Source of the DNA: Pseudomonadota bacterium
GTDB lineage: Bacteria > Pseudomonadota > Gammaproteobacteria > Pseudomonadales > Moraxellaceae
Reading direction: 5' to 3'
Assembly: GCA_021781515.1 (NCBI GenBank)
Contig: JAJXWR010000005.1
Location: 1 to 59,129 of the forward strand
DNA: 59,129 bases
The notes under the pieces were generated by a model. The model did no database searches and was not told the DNA's origin. It saw only the letters and a list, made by a program, of their open reading frames with translations. Shown piece by piece: positions 1 to 9,757 of this stretch. The number at the start of each line of letters is the position of its first letter. Positions within the stretch are counted from its first letter, which is position 1. A program made the translations under genes and the position numbers.

Positions 1-424
1 GTCTGGTTTTTTGTCTAGATAACAAAAATTATATCACTTATAGGCTGCTTTTTATATTAAAATCATTGTGTTATATGAAATTTTTTCTTAAAAATGAACT
101 CCGAAACTTGAGATCCACTATATGTATGGACTCTAACGTCAGCCGTGCGAACAGCGCTTCAGAGACACCACGTTTCATTTTAGCCAGAAATATTTTTCAA
201 AGCCGGCTTTAACCCACCAGTGCAGTGAGTCTGCCTACCCCACCGTCCACCTCTACGATACCTGCCATAGCCGCCCTCACATACCCCCTATAGTATATGA
301 ACTGATGGCGGGTTTACAAGTTTTTTCTGCCCGTGTGCTGCATCTGCTGCTAAAATCTGCCTGCGCCAGCGCCACAGGCGACAGTACTGCACCCGTTCTA
401 TCCACTACAGTTCTCAGGTGTCTC
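1..424. other. Upstream region without a convincing gene
   Basis: No ORF here has coding character or a recognisable product. The first ~120 bases are strongly AT-rich compared with the genes that follow. The CoA-transferase frame stays open back to an ATG at 305, but the extra 40 residues do not resemble the family N-terminus, so I treat 305-424 as leader. The TATAGT at about 290 could be a -10 box, but I see no good -35 partner. Confidence 0.5.
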
Positions 425-1606
425 ATGCCATTACGCAGCATCAAGGTCATCGAACTCGGTTCATTGATTGCCGGTCCCTTTGCGACACGCCTGCTGGCTG
501 AATTTGGCGCTGAAGTTATCAAGATCGAGCCCCCTGGTCAGGGGGATCCCTTGCGTCGCTGGCGTAAACTGTATAAAAATACGTCGTTATGGTGGTTTGT
601 GCAAAGCCGCAATAAAAAATCCCTGACGTTGAATCTGAAAACGCCACAAGCCCGGGACATCCTGCGAAAACTGCTGCAGGACACGGATATTCTCGTAGAA
701 AATTTTCGTCCTGGTGTGCTGGAACGTCTAGGTCTAGATCCGAATGAGTTGTTGACTCTTAATCCCCGACTGATCGTGGTGCGATTGTCTGGCTATGGCC
801 AGACAGGCCCTTATGCAGGACGCCCGGGATTCGGTGCCGTGGGCGAATCAATGGGGGGACTGCGTTATGTCACCGGTTTTGCTGATCGCCCACCGGTACG
901 TACAGGAATCTCCATCGGCGATTCTCTGGCCGCTTTATTTGCAGTGATCGGTGCGCTGATGGCCTTGCACCACCGGTCTCGCACCGGTGAAGGTCAACTC
1001 GTGGATGTTGCTCTCTACGAAGCGGTTTTTGCGTTGATGGAAAGCATGGTTCCTGAATTTGATGCGATGGGATTTATTCGGGAACGTACCGGTAATATCA
1101 TGCCCGGCATCACGCCTTCTTCGACACATACCAGTCAGGAGGGTATTCCTCTGTTGATTGCTGCAAATGGCGACGATATTTTTGTCCGACTCTGTCAGCT
1201 TATGCAACGTCAGGACTGGTTACAACGCCCTGAATTCAAAGACAATGCAGGAAGAGATACACACCGGGATGAAATTTATCGAGCAATTGACGCCTGGGCT
1301 GCACAGTTTCCTGCCGATGTATTGCTGCAACAACTGGCGGCCGCTGATATTCCCGCATCACGGATTTATTCAGTGGCTGACATGTTCAAAGATCCGCAAT
1401 TTATGCACAGAGAACTGCTGATTCGTCACACCCTGGCGGATGGTCAGTCACTCTGCGTCCCCGGCATCGTGCCAAAATTAAGCAAGACCCCTGGGGAAAT
1501 TCGCTGGCTCGGTCCCCTGCTTGGGGAGCATAATCATGAGATTTTACAAAAACTTGGCTTCAGCCTGGAGGCCATCCAGCAGTTGCAGGCCCAGGGAGTG
1601 CTCTAG
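425..1606 (+). CDS. Class III (CaiB/BaiF family) CoA-transferase
   Basis: 393 residues, the usual length for class III CoA-transferases, which move CoA between carboxylic acids through an aspartyl-CoA thioester intermediate in the cytoplasm. The protein opens with the family pattern KVIELGSLIAGPFATRLLAE, followed by GAEVIKIEPP. The region GISIGDSLAALFAVIGAL contains Asp166, the expected catalytic aspartate, followed by RTGEGQLVDVALYEA. I chose the ATG at 425 because family homology begins there and AGGTG lies just upstream; the frame also has an ATG at 305. The substrate cannot be told from sequence; succinyl-CoA-dependent activation of a dicarboxylic or branched acid is typical. The stop codon directly abuts the GTG of tcdA, so the two genes are probably co-transcribed. 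Confidence 0.9.
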   Translation: MPLRSIKVIELGSLIAGPFATRLLAEFGAEVIKIEPPGQGDPLRRWRKLYKNTSLWWFVQSRNKKSLTLNLKTPQARDILRKLLQDTDILVENFRPGVLERLGLDPNELLTLNPRLIVVRLSGYGQTGPYAGRPGFGAVGESMGGLRYVTGFADRPPVRTGISIGDSLAALFAVIGALMALHHRSRTGEGQLVDVALYEAVFALMESMVPEFDAMGFIRERTGNIMPGITPSSTHTSQEGIPLLIAANGDDIFVRLCQLMQRQDWLQRPEFKDNAGRDTHRDEIYRAIDAWAAQFPADVLLQQLAAADIPASRIYSVADMFKDPQFMHRELLIRHTLADGQSLCVPGIVPKLSKTPGEIRWLGPLLGEHNHEILQKLGFSLEAIQQLQAQGVL

Positions 1607-2392
1607 GTGACACTGGCTCGGCGTTTTTCCGGCACCGCCCGTTTATACGGAGAGAGCGAAGCGCAGCGATGGTCTGAAGCGAAGGTGACGGTCATCGGTC
1701 TCGGCGGGGTAGGCAGTTGGGCCGTGGAAGCCTTGGCGCGTAGTGGTATTGGTGAATTGCATCTGGTGGACATGGATGTACTGAGTGAATCCAACATAAA
1801 CCGTCAACTGGCCGCCCTGGATTCCACACTGGGCCGGAACAAGACCGATGTACTGGCTGCACGCTGCCAGGATATTAATCCTCAGATGAAAATCAGCGTA
1901 CATGATGTTTTTCTCGACGAGGACAATATTCAGGATCTGTTGACACCGGTTCCCGATCTGGTGCTGGACTGTTGTGATGATTTCAGCGCCAAAAAACTGT
2001 TAGTACTCTGGTGTCGCCGCCGACGTATTCCCATTGTTCTGGCCGGAGCCACCGGTGGGAAAAAAAATCCGGGGGCTTTGCAACTTCAGGATCTGGCACA
2101 CACCGAGCAGGATCCCTTGCTGGCCAAATTACGCCGGGAACTGCGCCGACAACACAAATTTCCGGCTGATCCAAGCCGCCGTTTTGGCATTGCCACGGTA
2201 TTTTCCAGCGAACCCGTACAACCACCTCCTCAATGCCTGCAGGGGAACTTGTCTTGTACCGGATTGGGATCTACAACCGTCGTCACCTGTAGTATGGCCA
2301 TGTTAATGGTCGCTGAAGGACTTCGCTTGATGAGTCACCGGATGCAACTGCGCCAATGGCGGGCCGCTCAGCCCCCCTCCGCACCTACTTGA
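1607..2392 (+). CDS. tcdA: tRNA threonylcarbamoyladenosine dehydratase (ThiF/E1-like)
   Basis: 261 residues. It belongs to the ThiF/MoeB/E1-like family and matches TcdA (formerly CsdL/YgdL), which uses ATP to cyclise t6A at position 37 of ANN-decoding tRNAs into ct6A. The nucleotide-binding loop is VIGLGGVGSW (about residues 30-39). It is followed by the acidic LVDMD that binds the ribose, the SNINRQ stretch typical of E1-like adenylating enzymes, and a DCCDD acidic patch. The conserved C-terminal part VFSSEPVQPP is present. Translation starts at a GTG immediately after the CoA-transferase stop, so it is probably translationally coupled. The 3' end overlaps the converging helicase gene by 25 bases. 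Confidence 0.93.
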   Translation: MTLARRFSGTARLYGESEAQRWSEAKVTVIGLGGVGSWAVEALARSGIGELHLVDMDVLSESNINRQLAALDSTLGRNKTDVLAARCQDINPQMKISVHDVFLDEDNIQDLLTPVPDLVLDCCDDFSAKKLLVLWCRRRRIPIVLAGATGGKKNPGALQLQDLAHTEQDPLLAKLRRELRRQHKFPADPSRRFGIATVFSSEPVQPPPQCLQGNLSCTGLGSTTVVTCSMAMLMVAEGLRLMSHRMQLRQWRAAQPPSAPT

Positions 2393-5300
2393 TGCATAGG
2401 CTGAAACAATGCCTGCAAATCTTCAGCGGTCAATAAACTTTCCAATTTTGCCTGTGCGCAATACATACCCTCGGCTAATTGCCCCTTACGTTGCTGCATG
2501 GCCAGCACCTGTTCTTCCACGGTGCCTTCACACACCAGCTTATAAACAAATACGGGTTTGTCCTGACCAATACGATAGGCCCGATCTGCCGCTTGAGCTT
2601 CTGCGGCCGGATTCCACCATGGATCGTAAATAAACACCGTATCCGCAGCCGTCAGGTTTAATCCGACGCCACCGGCCTTGAGACTCAACAAGAAAACCGG
2701 TATTTCGCCATTTTGAAAACGTTTCACTGGGGTTTCCCGATCGACACTGCTGCCCGTCAATTCGACAAAACCCAGATTCAACCGACGCAGTTCGTGGGCG
2801 ATCAACGCCAACATCGAGGTAAACTGGGAAAAAACAAGAATACGTCGTCCATCTTCAACCAATGCGGGCAGCACTTCAATCAGATACGCCAACTTGGCCG
2901 ATGCCGTTATCCCATGACCAGCAGCAAAGTTCGTTAGCAGCCGCGGGTCACAGCACACCTGACGAAGTTTTAGTAGTGCTTCAATGATTTCTATATTGGA
3001 ACCCGCCAGCCCTTTTTGTGCCACTAACTGACGAATCCGTGAATCCATACTGGCCCGAACAATTTCATACAGTTCCCGCTGGCCATCCAGCAACACCACC
3101 CGTTGCACAATTTCCGTCTTGGGCGGCAATTCGCGCGCCACCTGTTCTTTGGTGCGCCGCAACATCAACGGACGGATACGCCGCGACAAGCGTCTGGCGA
3201 CCTCCATGTCTCCCTGTTTCTCAATCGGCTGGCGCACCAATCGACGAAAATGCGTCTCATGACCCAGAAATCCCGGCATCATCAGATCAAATAACGCCCA
3301 CAACTCCCCTAAATGATTTTCCATCGGTGTCCCGGTCAATGCCAGGATTTGCCGGGCTTTCAGGCAGCGAATGGCTTTTGCCGCCAGTGTCTTGTGATTT
3401 TTCAGCTGTTGCGCCTCATCACAGACCAGAATACTCCATTGCTGTTTCTGCAAATGCTCAATATCCCGTGTCAGCAAGGAGTAACTGGTTAATACCACAT
3501 CGTATCTGGCAATGAGGCTGAACAAATCCTCGCGCTTGTAGCCTCGCAGTTCCAGCACCCTGAAGTCGGGAACAAAACGCACAAACTCCTGTTTCCAGTT
3601 AGGAATTACACTTTTTGGACAAATGATCATCACCGGCAGGTCCATGCGGCCCACCTGTTTCTCCACACAAAGGTGCGCCATGGTCTGTATGGTTTTGCCC
3701 AGCCCCATATCATCCGCAAGAATACCGCTTAATTGATACTGGGTGAGAAACTGCAACCAGTTCAAACCCTCCTGCTGATAGGGGCGCAACTCCGCCTTTA
3801 AGGTTTCCGGGGGTAGAATCATATCCAGACCCGCAAAATCACTCAGACGCAAGGCCAGTTGACGAACTCCCTCGCTCCCTTGCCATAACGTGCCGGACCG
3901 GGAAATAAAATCCGCCGCATCCAGTCGGGCCAGGCGCAGACGTCCCTTGGCATCCAGTCGCAGATCGCTATTGCGGTTGAACAGATCCAGTAACATACTG
4001 AGCATCGGCCGGATTTTGTCCAGGGTCAAACACAGTAGCTGCCCATCATAGACCACTGAAAAATATTTTGATTCCGCTGTATCGGCTAATAATTTCTGTA
4101 GATGTTCCGACGATAGACTGCTCAGTGTATCCGTCAGCAGTGGAATCAGAGAAATTTTCTTGCCATCCACCTGCAATTCCATAGACAGGTTGATCCAGTT
4201 AGCCCCGCTGTCTGTTTCCTCGACCTGTCCCTGAAATTTATCAATAGTGACGATTTTACGGCCCCAAGGAAAATCCGCCGCAAAGATCACTTCCCAGCCT
4301 TGAGCTTCTAGATTAGGAACATCATTCAGTATGGAGATCCAGTCTCTCAACTGATTGTGACGCATGCCCAGCGCATTATTCAGGGCGTCGGGACATTGCC
4401 AGCTCAACAACCGATAATACGGTTGCAAGGGTTGCAGCCGATCCAGATAAGCCTGTTCCACCCCACGCATCCGCTCAATAGCCACCCGATGATCTGCGTG
4501 ATGCTGCATGGTTCTGATCTCTGGGGGCAAGGCATTTACCTGGTAACGGTCGTATTTCAGTTCAAGAAATGCACACAAGTATTCTGCATTCACTTTCCCC
4601 TGTGGCTCTACATGCCGACTCAAGCGCAAGATCGGCCTTGGAGTGATTCCTTTGATTTCCCGGGTATTGACCAGTACTGGCGGCGTTACGACCCCCCATG
4701 GCTCCAGCAATTCCCGCATGACAGGCAATGAATCGACCAGTTTTTTTTCATCCTGCCAGGGGGCTTGCAGCAAATTGTCTACGATATGCGTTGGCAATGC
4801 AAAACGCAGCGGATATAAACAGGCCGCCTTGCAATCCAGTACCCAAGGTGGAGAAAAACGCAACAAAATCTGCACCGGAGACAAACCAGCGACACCAAAT
4901 CCCCACAACGCTTCGCTTTGTTGCCATTCCAGACTGGCAGCAACTTCGTCACCGGCTCGCACGATTTTCTGCCCCTCCAATTCAAGATAGAGGCGGCCTG
5001 TCTGCAAGATCAGGGTCAATAAATCCGCTGCCAGTGGCCCGGCCAGTACAAACCCGCGGTTATGGCGTTTCTGGGTTTGTAACAGGGCATCAATCTTTAG
5101 ATCGGCCGGGTGATAATTCCACTGTTCTGCCGTCAGATCGACCACAGGCATGTTCAAAGCCATGCCTGTGACTTCTCCAGCTTTCTTGTTGCCACTTTTT
5201 CTGATGCCGGAGTTTCTGCCAACAACCTCTTTTTCTGACTTATGCCGGGCCATGGGGTCTGCGGCATCGACGATTCTCGGCACCTCATTCGCCGGTACAT

Positions 5301-5817
5301 AGCGCACCCGCCAGATCATCTGGCTATTGGCATTACGCCCAGAACCGGGTAAAAGAATCAGCCGGTAAGCAAACTCCTGTATTACTCCCCCCTCCGGGGC
5401 GTCCAGATGACCAATCCACGACGGCACCGCTGCGGGCAACCCGCCAAGGTGTTCCCTGGAGGTCGAATCCGCCAGGGAATATTCATCGAGACCCTGCTTT
5501 TTCTCCCATTGTTCTTCATCACGTTGATCCGCCAGCAAACGCCAGAGTACGGCAATCCGGTGCACACATTTATCATGGGTTCGACAGGTGCAGGTGGATT
5601 TGAACTGTACTTCATTTTTTTCACGAATCAACGTCAGTTGTGTCGTCAACACCCCATTACGACCGTTCTTGAATTCAGCCGTCCAGCATTTACCCTGTGC
5701 CACTTCCTCTTCGCGAATGATTCGCAGATTACTTTGCCTGAAAAACTTCAGACCCGTCGCCTTGTCCTGCTGAGAAAACAGACTCAGCACTGCCGTTAAA
5801 TCCTGCGCACTGAACAT
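2368..5817 (-). CDS. SWIM zinc-finger SNF2-family helicase
   Basis: 1149 residues. The N-terminal SWIM zinc finger (CTCRTHDKCVH, about residues 75-86) is followed by a long region of no recognised fold, then a complete SNF2 ATPase. Motif I is ILADDMGLGKTIQ (~700), motif II is the DEAQ variant in LVCDEAQQLK (~800), motif III is LALTGTPMEN, and the C-terminal helicase lobe ends in QAADRAYRIGQ (~1080). Bacterial proteins of this layout are presumed DNA translocases that remodel nucleoprotein; their cellular role is mostly unknown. I favour the ATG at 5817 over an in-frame TTG at 5826, because a GGTGAG lies about 11 bases upstream of the ATG and only 2 from the TTG. It is transcribed alone and converges with tcdA. 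Confidence 0.92.
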   Translation of the reverse strand: MFSAQDLTAVLSLFSQQDKATGLKFFRQSNLRIIREEEVAQGKCWTAEFKNGRNGVLTTQLTLIREKNEVQFKSTCTCRTHDKCVHRIAVLWRLLADQRDEEQWEKKQGLDEYSLADSTSREHLGGLPAAVPSWIGHLDAPEGGVIQEFAYRLILLPGSGRNANSQMIWRVRYVPANEVPRIVDAADPMARHKSEKEVVGRNSGIRKSGNKKAGEVTGMALNMPVVDLTAEQWNYHPADLKIDALLQTQKRHNRGFVLAGPLAADLLTLILQTGRLYLELEGQKIVRAGDEVAASLEWQQSEALWGFGVAGLSPVQILLRFSPPWVLDCKAACLYPLRFALPTHIVDNLLQAPWQDEKKLVDSLPVMRELLEPWGVVTPPVLVNTREIKGITPRPILRLSRHVEPQGKVNAEYLCAFLELKYDRYQVNALPPEIRTMQHHADHRVAIERMRGVEQAYLDRLQPLQPYYRLLSWQCPDALNNALGMRHNQLRDWISILNDVPNLEAQGWEVIFAADFPWGRKIVTIDKFQGQVEETDSGANWINLSMELQVDGKKISLIPLLTDTLSSLSSEHLQKLLADTAESKYFSVVYDGQLLCLTLDKIRPMLSMLLDLFNRNSDLRLDAKGRLRLARLDAADFISRSGTLWQGSEGVRQLALRLSDFAGLDMILPPETLKAELRPYQQEGLNWLQFLTQYQLSGILADDMGLGKTIQTMAHLCVEKQVGRMDLPVMIICPKSVIPNWKQEFVRFVPDFRVLELRGYKREDLFSLIARYDVVLTSYSLLTRDIEHLQKQQWSILVCDEAQQLKNHKTLAAKAIRCLKARQILALTGTPMENHLGELWALFDLMMPGFLGHETHFRRLVRQPIEKQGDMEVARRLSRRIRPLMLRRTKEQVARELPPKTEIVQRVVLLDGQRELYEIVRASMDSRIRQLVAQKGLAGSNIEIIEALLKLRQVCCDPRLLTNFAAGHGITASAKLAYLIEVLPALVEDGRRILVFSQFTSMLALIAHELRRLNLGFVELTGSSVDRETPVKRFQNGEIPVFLLSLKAGGVGLNLTAADTVFIYDPWWNPAAEAQAADRAYRIGQDKPVFVYKLVCEGTVEEQVLAMQQRKGQLAEGMYCAQAKLESLLTAEDLQALFQPMHQVGAEGG

Positions 5818-5849
5818 AAGGATCAATACTCACCAATGATCCAGAAATT

Positions 5850-6650
5850 CTAACAGATCTTCACCTTACTGTCCGTTGCAATTCCACTAACAGCCAGCGG
5901 ACGTTCAGCCAGTTCCGGCCCTTCTGCTACCGGGGAATACCCGCAGCGCATTAACCATGCGGCAATCACTTGCTGTAAGGCCTGTGTTGCAGGCGTGCAA
6001 TACAGCGTTCCCTGGCGGCGCAATTGCGGGATATTGATCCCCTGGGCTGATAATTCGTTGGCATGGCCCACATACCAATCCTCAAGAACCGCTGGCGTAA
6101 CCTCCGCATGAAACTGCAACCCCAGGGCCCGTTCTTTGTATAAAAAGGCCTGATTGGGATAACGCTCAGTACTGGCCAGCAGTGCACTGCCCGGTGGCAA
6201 ATCAAAAGTATCTCCATGCCAGTGCAAAACATTCAGGTCCGTTTGCAACAAAGGGAGCACCCAAGGATGACGAGCCACATCAGGTCCGGGCGTTAACGCA
6301 GCCCATCCCAGTTCCTTACCGGCGGTTCCCGGAAAAACCCGACCACCAGCCGCTTCTGCAATAAGTTGCGCTCCGAGACAGATCCCCAGAACCGGTTTGC
6401 CAGCCCGCAGACGCGTGCTGATGTGGTGTAGTTCCTGCCGTAAAAATGGATAGTTTGCCGTTTCATAGACACCGATTGGCCCCCCTGCAACAATCCAGAG
6501 CGCATCCTCCAGTGGTGATAACGATTCCCAGTCCAAATGCACCGCCTCACTGCGCACACAGCTAAAACCAAAATCCGGCAGTATTTCTGCCAAGGCTCCT
6601 TCATGCTCAAAACTCACATGCGTCAATATACGAGCGATATGCGGCTGCAT
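5850..6650 (-). CDS. Class I glutamine amidotransferase-like protein
   Basis: 266 residues with a class I GATase fold. The nucleophile elbow GICLGAQ holds Cys91, and LQFHAEV holds His181 and Glu183, giving a complete Cys-His-Glu triad. The oxyanion-strand motif VAGGPIGVYE is also present. There is no synthase domain, so this is a free-standing amidotransferase like the GMP-synthase-like proteins YfeJ/GuaA-N, which can hydrolyse gamma-glutamyl amides or modify unknown small molecules. It is encoded 32 bases upstream of the helicase start on the same strand, so the two may form one transcript, though no functional link is evident. The exact substrate is unknown. Confidence 0.88.
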   Translation of the reverse strand: MQPHIARILTHVSFEHEGALAEILPDFGFSCVRSEAVHLDWESLSPLEDALWIVAGGPIGVYETANYPFLRQELHHISTRLRAGKPVLGICLGAQLIAEAAGGRVFPGTAGKELGWAALTPGPDVARHPWVLPLLQTDLNVLHWHGDTFDLPPGSALLASTERYPNQAFLYKERALGLQFHAEVTPAVLEDWYVGHANELSAQGINIPQLRRQGTLYCTPATQALQQVIAAWLMRCGYSPVAEGPELAERPLAVSGIATDSKVKIC

Positions 6651-7383
6651 TCATTCTGTTCCTGAAAAGTTGAGAAAATACCCACCAATTAACCACCGAG
6701 CCCGGCCATTTACCCACAAAATCACCACGCCTGTGGCCTGCGACGCAGGAGATACCCGGCGGCAAGTCCAATTTACAGCCGATGTATCCACCCCGTTGAA
6801 CAACCTATAGAACCGCAGCGCCACGTGCTAAAGGTTCGTCAATTTTTCAGGATAAGCGGTAAGCACCTCGACTTCAAGGTCAGAGAACACTATTCCGGCC
6901 GGTGACTTCGACCGGAGACTCCGGGTAATTTCTGCCCAACAAGGTCATGAACATGTTGCGCCAAGGCATGCACAACCATTTTAGACAGTTGGATGCACTG
7001 CAACCGATCAAGACAGTGATCATTTTCCCTTTAGATGGCTGTGGCCTAAGCTTACGGCTTGACTTAGTCCATTGGGGTGGCTACACTGTCCCGAAGGTTT
7101 CATACCAGTCATACTAGCCAGTTATACCAGATAATTACCCCTTTCACCTGCCCTGGCAAGGAACCGGCGGTGACACACTGGGCTGTATCTCAATGACTGT
7201 ATTTTTTCAACAATCACTGCTGTATAACAGAAAACAGTGGTGTCTCAGGTCGCACCCAGATCGTTTAGTTATAAGGAGAGCATCGCCTCTTTGTTATCAT
7301 TGTCCAGTAGCCGGCAAATGCCTGTACGCCATACGTTCATCAGCCACCGTGGGATTCATTTCCGCCAGTGGTTAATATCTTTT
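6651..7383. other. Long intergenic region and leader of the RND operon
   Basis: No ORF here has coding character. It separates the divergently transcribed amidotransferase from the RND efflux operon. It holds a good sigma-70-like promoter at 7059-7087, which would give a leader of nearly 290 nucleotides before the likely lipoprotein start. An AAGGAG sequence near 7272 sits 12 bases before an in-frame TTG (7291), so a longer first gene cannot be excluded. The 7-nucleotide-loop dyad CCGGT/ACCGG near 6900 is short and has no T-tract. I recognise no riboswitch class. Confidence 0.5.
7059..7087 (+). promoter_or_regulatory. Candidate promoter of the RND efflux operon
   Basis: TTGACT and TACACT are separated by 17 bases, an arrangement close to the sigma-70 consensus. 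Transcription would begin near 7094. The spacer is of normal length, so it does not show the stretched 19-20 bp spacing of MerR-type metal-responsive promoters, and I see no clear dyad within it. Confidence 0.5.
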
Positions 7384-8709
7384 ATGTGTTACCGTAAAAA
7401 ATGCGGCTTCCTCGGTGCGCTATTATTGAGTGCCTGCCAGACTTATACGCCGTTGGCGTTGCACAGGCAAACAGACTTTGCCGACTTGAAGGTTTCGGCT
7501 CGTAGTCTGGGCGGTCAGCAATTACCCGCTTATGTCATAACACCCGGTCAAGCACTAGATCTGACCGCATTAGAACTACTGGCAGTCAGTCATAATCCGG
7601 GATTGACTGAATTACGCGCCACGTTGCAAGTGCATGAAGTGGAACTGATCGCTGCCGGATTACTACCCGATCCGGTGTATGCCGGCGGCCGCGACCATCC
7701 CATCAGCGGACCGGATCAGGCAACCGCCTGGAATAACTCGCTGATGCTGGATACGGGGGCACTGATTCAGCATCATGCGCAACGTCAGGCCGCCCAGGCG
7801 GAACAACGTTCTATTCGTCTGGATTTGTTGTGGCAGGAGTGGAAAGTGTTGTCTGATGTCCGGCAACGGGCCTATCGCCTGCAGGCCTCAAGAAATAACC
7901 AGGCACTGCTTGCCGCCAAAGCTCGAATTTATCAACACCTTTGCATGCTGCAAACCACCGCCTTGCAGCAACACAACGTCAGCCGAACACAGGTCATGGA
8001 TAGCGAACAGCACTGGCAAGCGGCACAGTCTGCCCTGCTGGAGGCCCGTGCGCAACAGCAGCGCAGTCAACAGGCGTTGCTCTCCCTGCTGGGCCTGTCC
8101 CCAGACCGTTCCCTGACGATCACCACACTGCCCCCCGTGCATACTGTTCCGGAGGCTCCGGATCACCTGTTGCAGCGTCCGGATCTACTGGCCTTGCAAA
8201 TGGGATATACTAGTGCGGATGCGCATCTACGACAGGCAATCTTGGCGCAGTTCCCGGATTTGAGTATCGGATTTAATGACAGCATGGATACGACTTCCAA
8301 CCACACCCTAGGATTTGCTGTACAATTGCCCCTGCCTTTTTTCAGGAACAATCAAACGGCATTGCATAAAGCCCAGGTCACCCGGGAACAGGTAAAAATT
8401 CAATATCAGGAACACCTGAATGCCGCTGTCCGTGAAATCAGCTTTCTGAAAAAACAGATGGTATCACTGCAACGACAGGTTGATCTGGCGATCACCGCCC
8501 AACATCAACAATGCGATGCGGCTGATCGCTGGTCAGCATTGCTGGCGCAACACCGTATTGATCTGGTCAACTTCAGCACCACACAGGTAGCCTGTCTTGA
8601 CGGACAACTGCAAGTCCTGCACTGGCAGCAGGAACTTGAACAACAACAACTGGCACTGATGACCCTGCAAGGCATCGTACCGCAATGGGACTCGCTGGCT
8701 CATGCTTAA
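7384..8709 (+). CDS. RND efflux outer-membrane lipoprotein (TolC/CusC family)
   Basis: 441 residues from the ATG at 7384. That start gives a clean lipoprotein signal: a basic YRKK n-region, a short hydrophobic stretch, and the lipobox LLSAC with Cys18 as the predicted lipidated residue. The rest is alpha-helical and Gln/Leu-rich, as in TolC-family channels that trimerise into an outer-membrane beta barrel with a periplasmic helical tunnel. It is the first gene of a three-gene operon and overlaps the adaptor gene by 8 bases. The frame is open upstream to a GTG at 7237, but that extension would bury the lipobox. The substrate is unknown. Confidence 0.85.
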   Translation: MCYRKKCGFLGALLLSACQTYTPLALHRQTDFADLKVSARSLGGQQLPAYVITPGQALDLTALELLAVSHNPGLTELRATLQVHEVELIAAGLLPDPVYAGGRDHPISGPDQATAWNNSLMLDTGALIQHHAQRQAAQAEQRSIRLDLLWQEWKVLSDVRQRAYRLQASRNNQALLAAKARIYQHLCMLQTTALQQHNVSRTQVMDSEQHWQAAQSALLEARAQQQRSQQALLSLLGLSPDRSLTITTLPPVHTVPEAPDHLLQRPDLLALQMGYTSADAHLRQAILAQFPDLSIGFNDSMDTTSNHTLGFAVQLPLPFFRNNQTALHKAQVTREQVKIQYQEHLNAAVREISFLKKQMVSLQRQVDLAITAQHQQCDAADRWSALLAQHRIDLVNFSTTQVACLDGQLQVLHWQQELEQQQLALMTLQGIVPQWDSLAHA

Positions 8710-9721
8710 AATTGCTTTATGTCTGCTTGGAATACTCTGTAACAGCACTGTGTGGTGCATGGAAACACCGACCGCTGCGGTACAGACCCAGATTCTCAGC
8801 CTGCGACCTATTGCCACCGTCATCAACTGCTTTGGTATGATCAACATCTCTCCGGCGGCAATGAGCCATGTAACGACACCGATTCCCGGACAAATCGTAA
8901 ACATCCTGGTACAAAAGGCGCAACATGTGAACAAAGACCAGCATTTACTGACGTTGCGACCGGATCCTGCAGTCATGCAATCGTATGTACAGGCTCGTAA
9001 CCAGGAGGTACTGGCCCGCCAGGAACTGGTGCAGCAACAGCAGTTGCTGGCGGCGCAGCTGACGACACAGAACGATGTGGATCGAGCACAGCAAAACCTG
9101 AAATCCGCCGAGGTGGCTGTACGTACTCTAAAAATGCAAGGGGCCGATCAAAGTTTAATTACTGTCAATGCCCCGCGCAGTGGCCTGATATCCCTACTGA
9201 ATCTGGTGGCCGGAGACCATGTGGACGCCAATACCACCCTGTTGGGTATCGGCAATGAACAAAAATTACAGGCGATCGTTCAGGTGGATCCCGAAGATGC
9301 CGAAAAAATCACTGCCGGTATGAAGGTGCGTCTGGGTGATGTATTCTCCGTCGTCCAGAATTTAACAGGCAACGTTGATCTGGTCGAACATCAGGTTGAT
9401 CCTCGCACCCGCAAGGTCAATGTACTGGTTCAGCTCAAACAAGGTTCAGTACTGGAAGGAACCGCCGTTCGCGCACGTATTACCATCGCCTCTCAGGATC
9501 TGCTGGCGGTTCCTCATGCCGCCATCTTGCAGGATAACGTCGGTAATTTCATTTACCGGGTATCGAATGGACATGCGCATCGGGTGAACGTCAATATCGG
9601 CCATGAGGAAAATGGCTGGGTAGCGATCAGTGGCGATCTGGATCCCGGACAACATATTGTGGTTCTCGGCAACTATGAACTGCAAGATGGCATGGCGGTT
9701 AAAGAAGAAGTGCTCCCCTGA
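8702..9721 (+). CDS. RND efflux periplasmic adaptor (HlyD/MFP family)
   Basis: 339 residues with an N-terminal hydrophobic signal (LKIALCLLGILC). Next come the first half of a barrel-sandwich hybrid domain (TPIPGQIVNILVQKAQHV), a Gln-rich alpha-helical hairpin of about 60 residues that contacts the outer-membrane channel, the second lipoyl half (NAPRSGLISLLNLVAGDHV), a beta-barrel domain and a membrane-proximal domain. This is the classic membrane-fusion-protein order. It starts inside the end of the outer-membrane gene (8-base overlap), so translation is probably coupled, and it precedes the pump gene by 36 bases. There is no Met- or His-rich N-terminal metal-binding segment like that of CusB. 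Confidence 0.9.
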   Translation: MLKIALCLLGILCNSTVWCMETPTAAVQTQILSLRPIATVINCFGMINISPAAMSHVTTPIPGQIVNILVQKAQHVNKDQHLLTLRPDPAVMQSYVQARNQEVLARQELVQQQQLLAAQLTTQNDVDRAQQNLKSAEVAVRTLKMQGADQSLITVNAPRSGLISLLNLVAGDHVDANTTLLGIGNEQKLQAIVQVDPEDAEKITAGMKVRLGDVFSVVQNLTGNVDLVEHQVDPRTRKVNVLVQLKQGSVLEGTAVRARITIASQDLLAVPHAAILQDNVGNFIYRVSNGHAHRVNVNIGHEENGWVAISGDLDPGQHIVVLGNYELQDGMAVKEEVLP

Positions 9722-9757
9722 TGATGGTGCCCCCCTGATGACCAAAGTGCTTCTTTG

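Noticed and set aside
3018-3515. 165-codon plus-strand ORF
   Set aside because: Antisense to the SNF2 helicase; no recognisable protein features.
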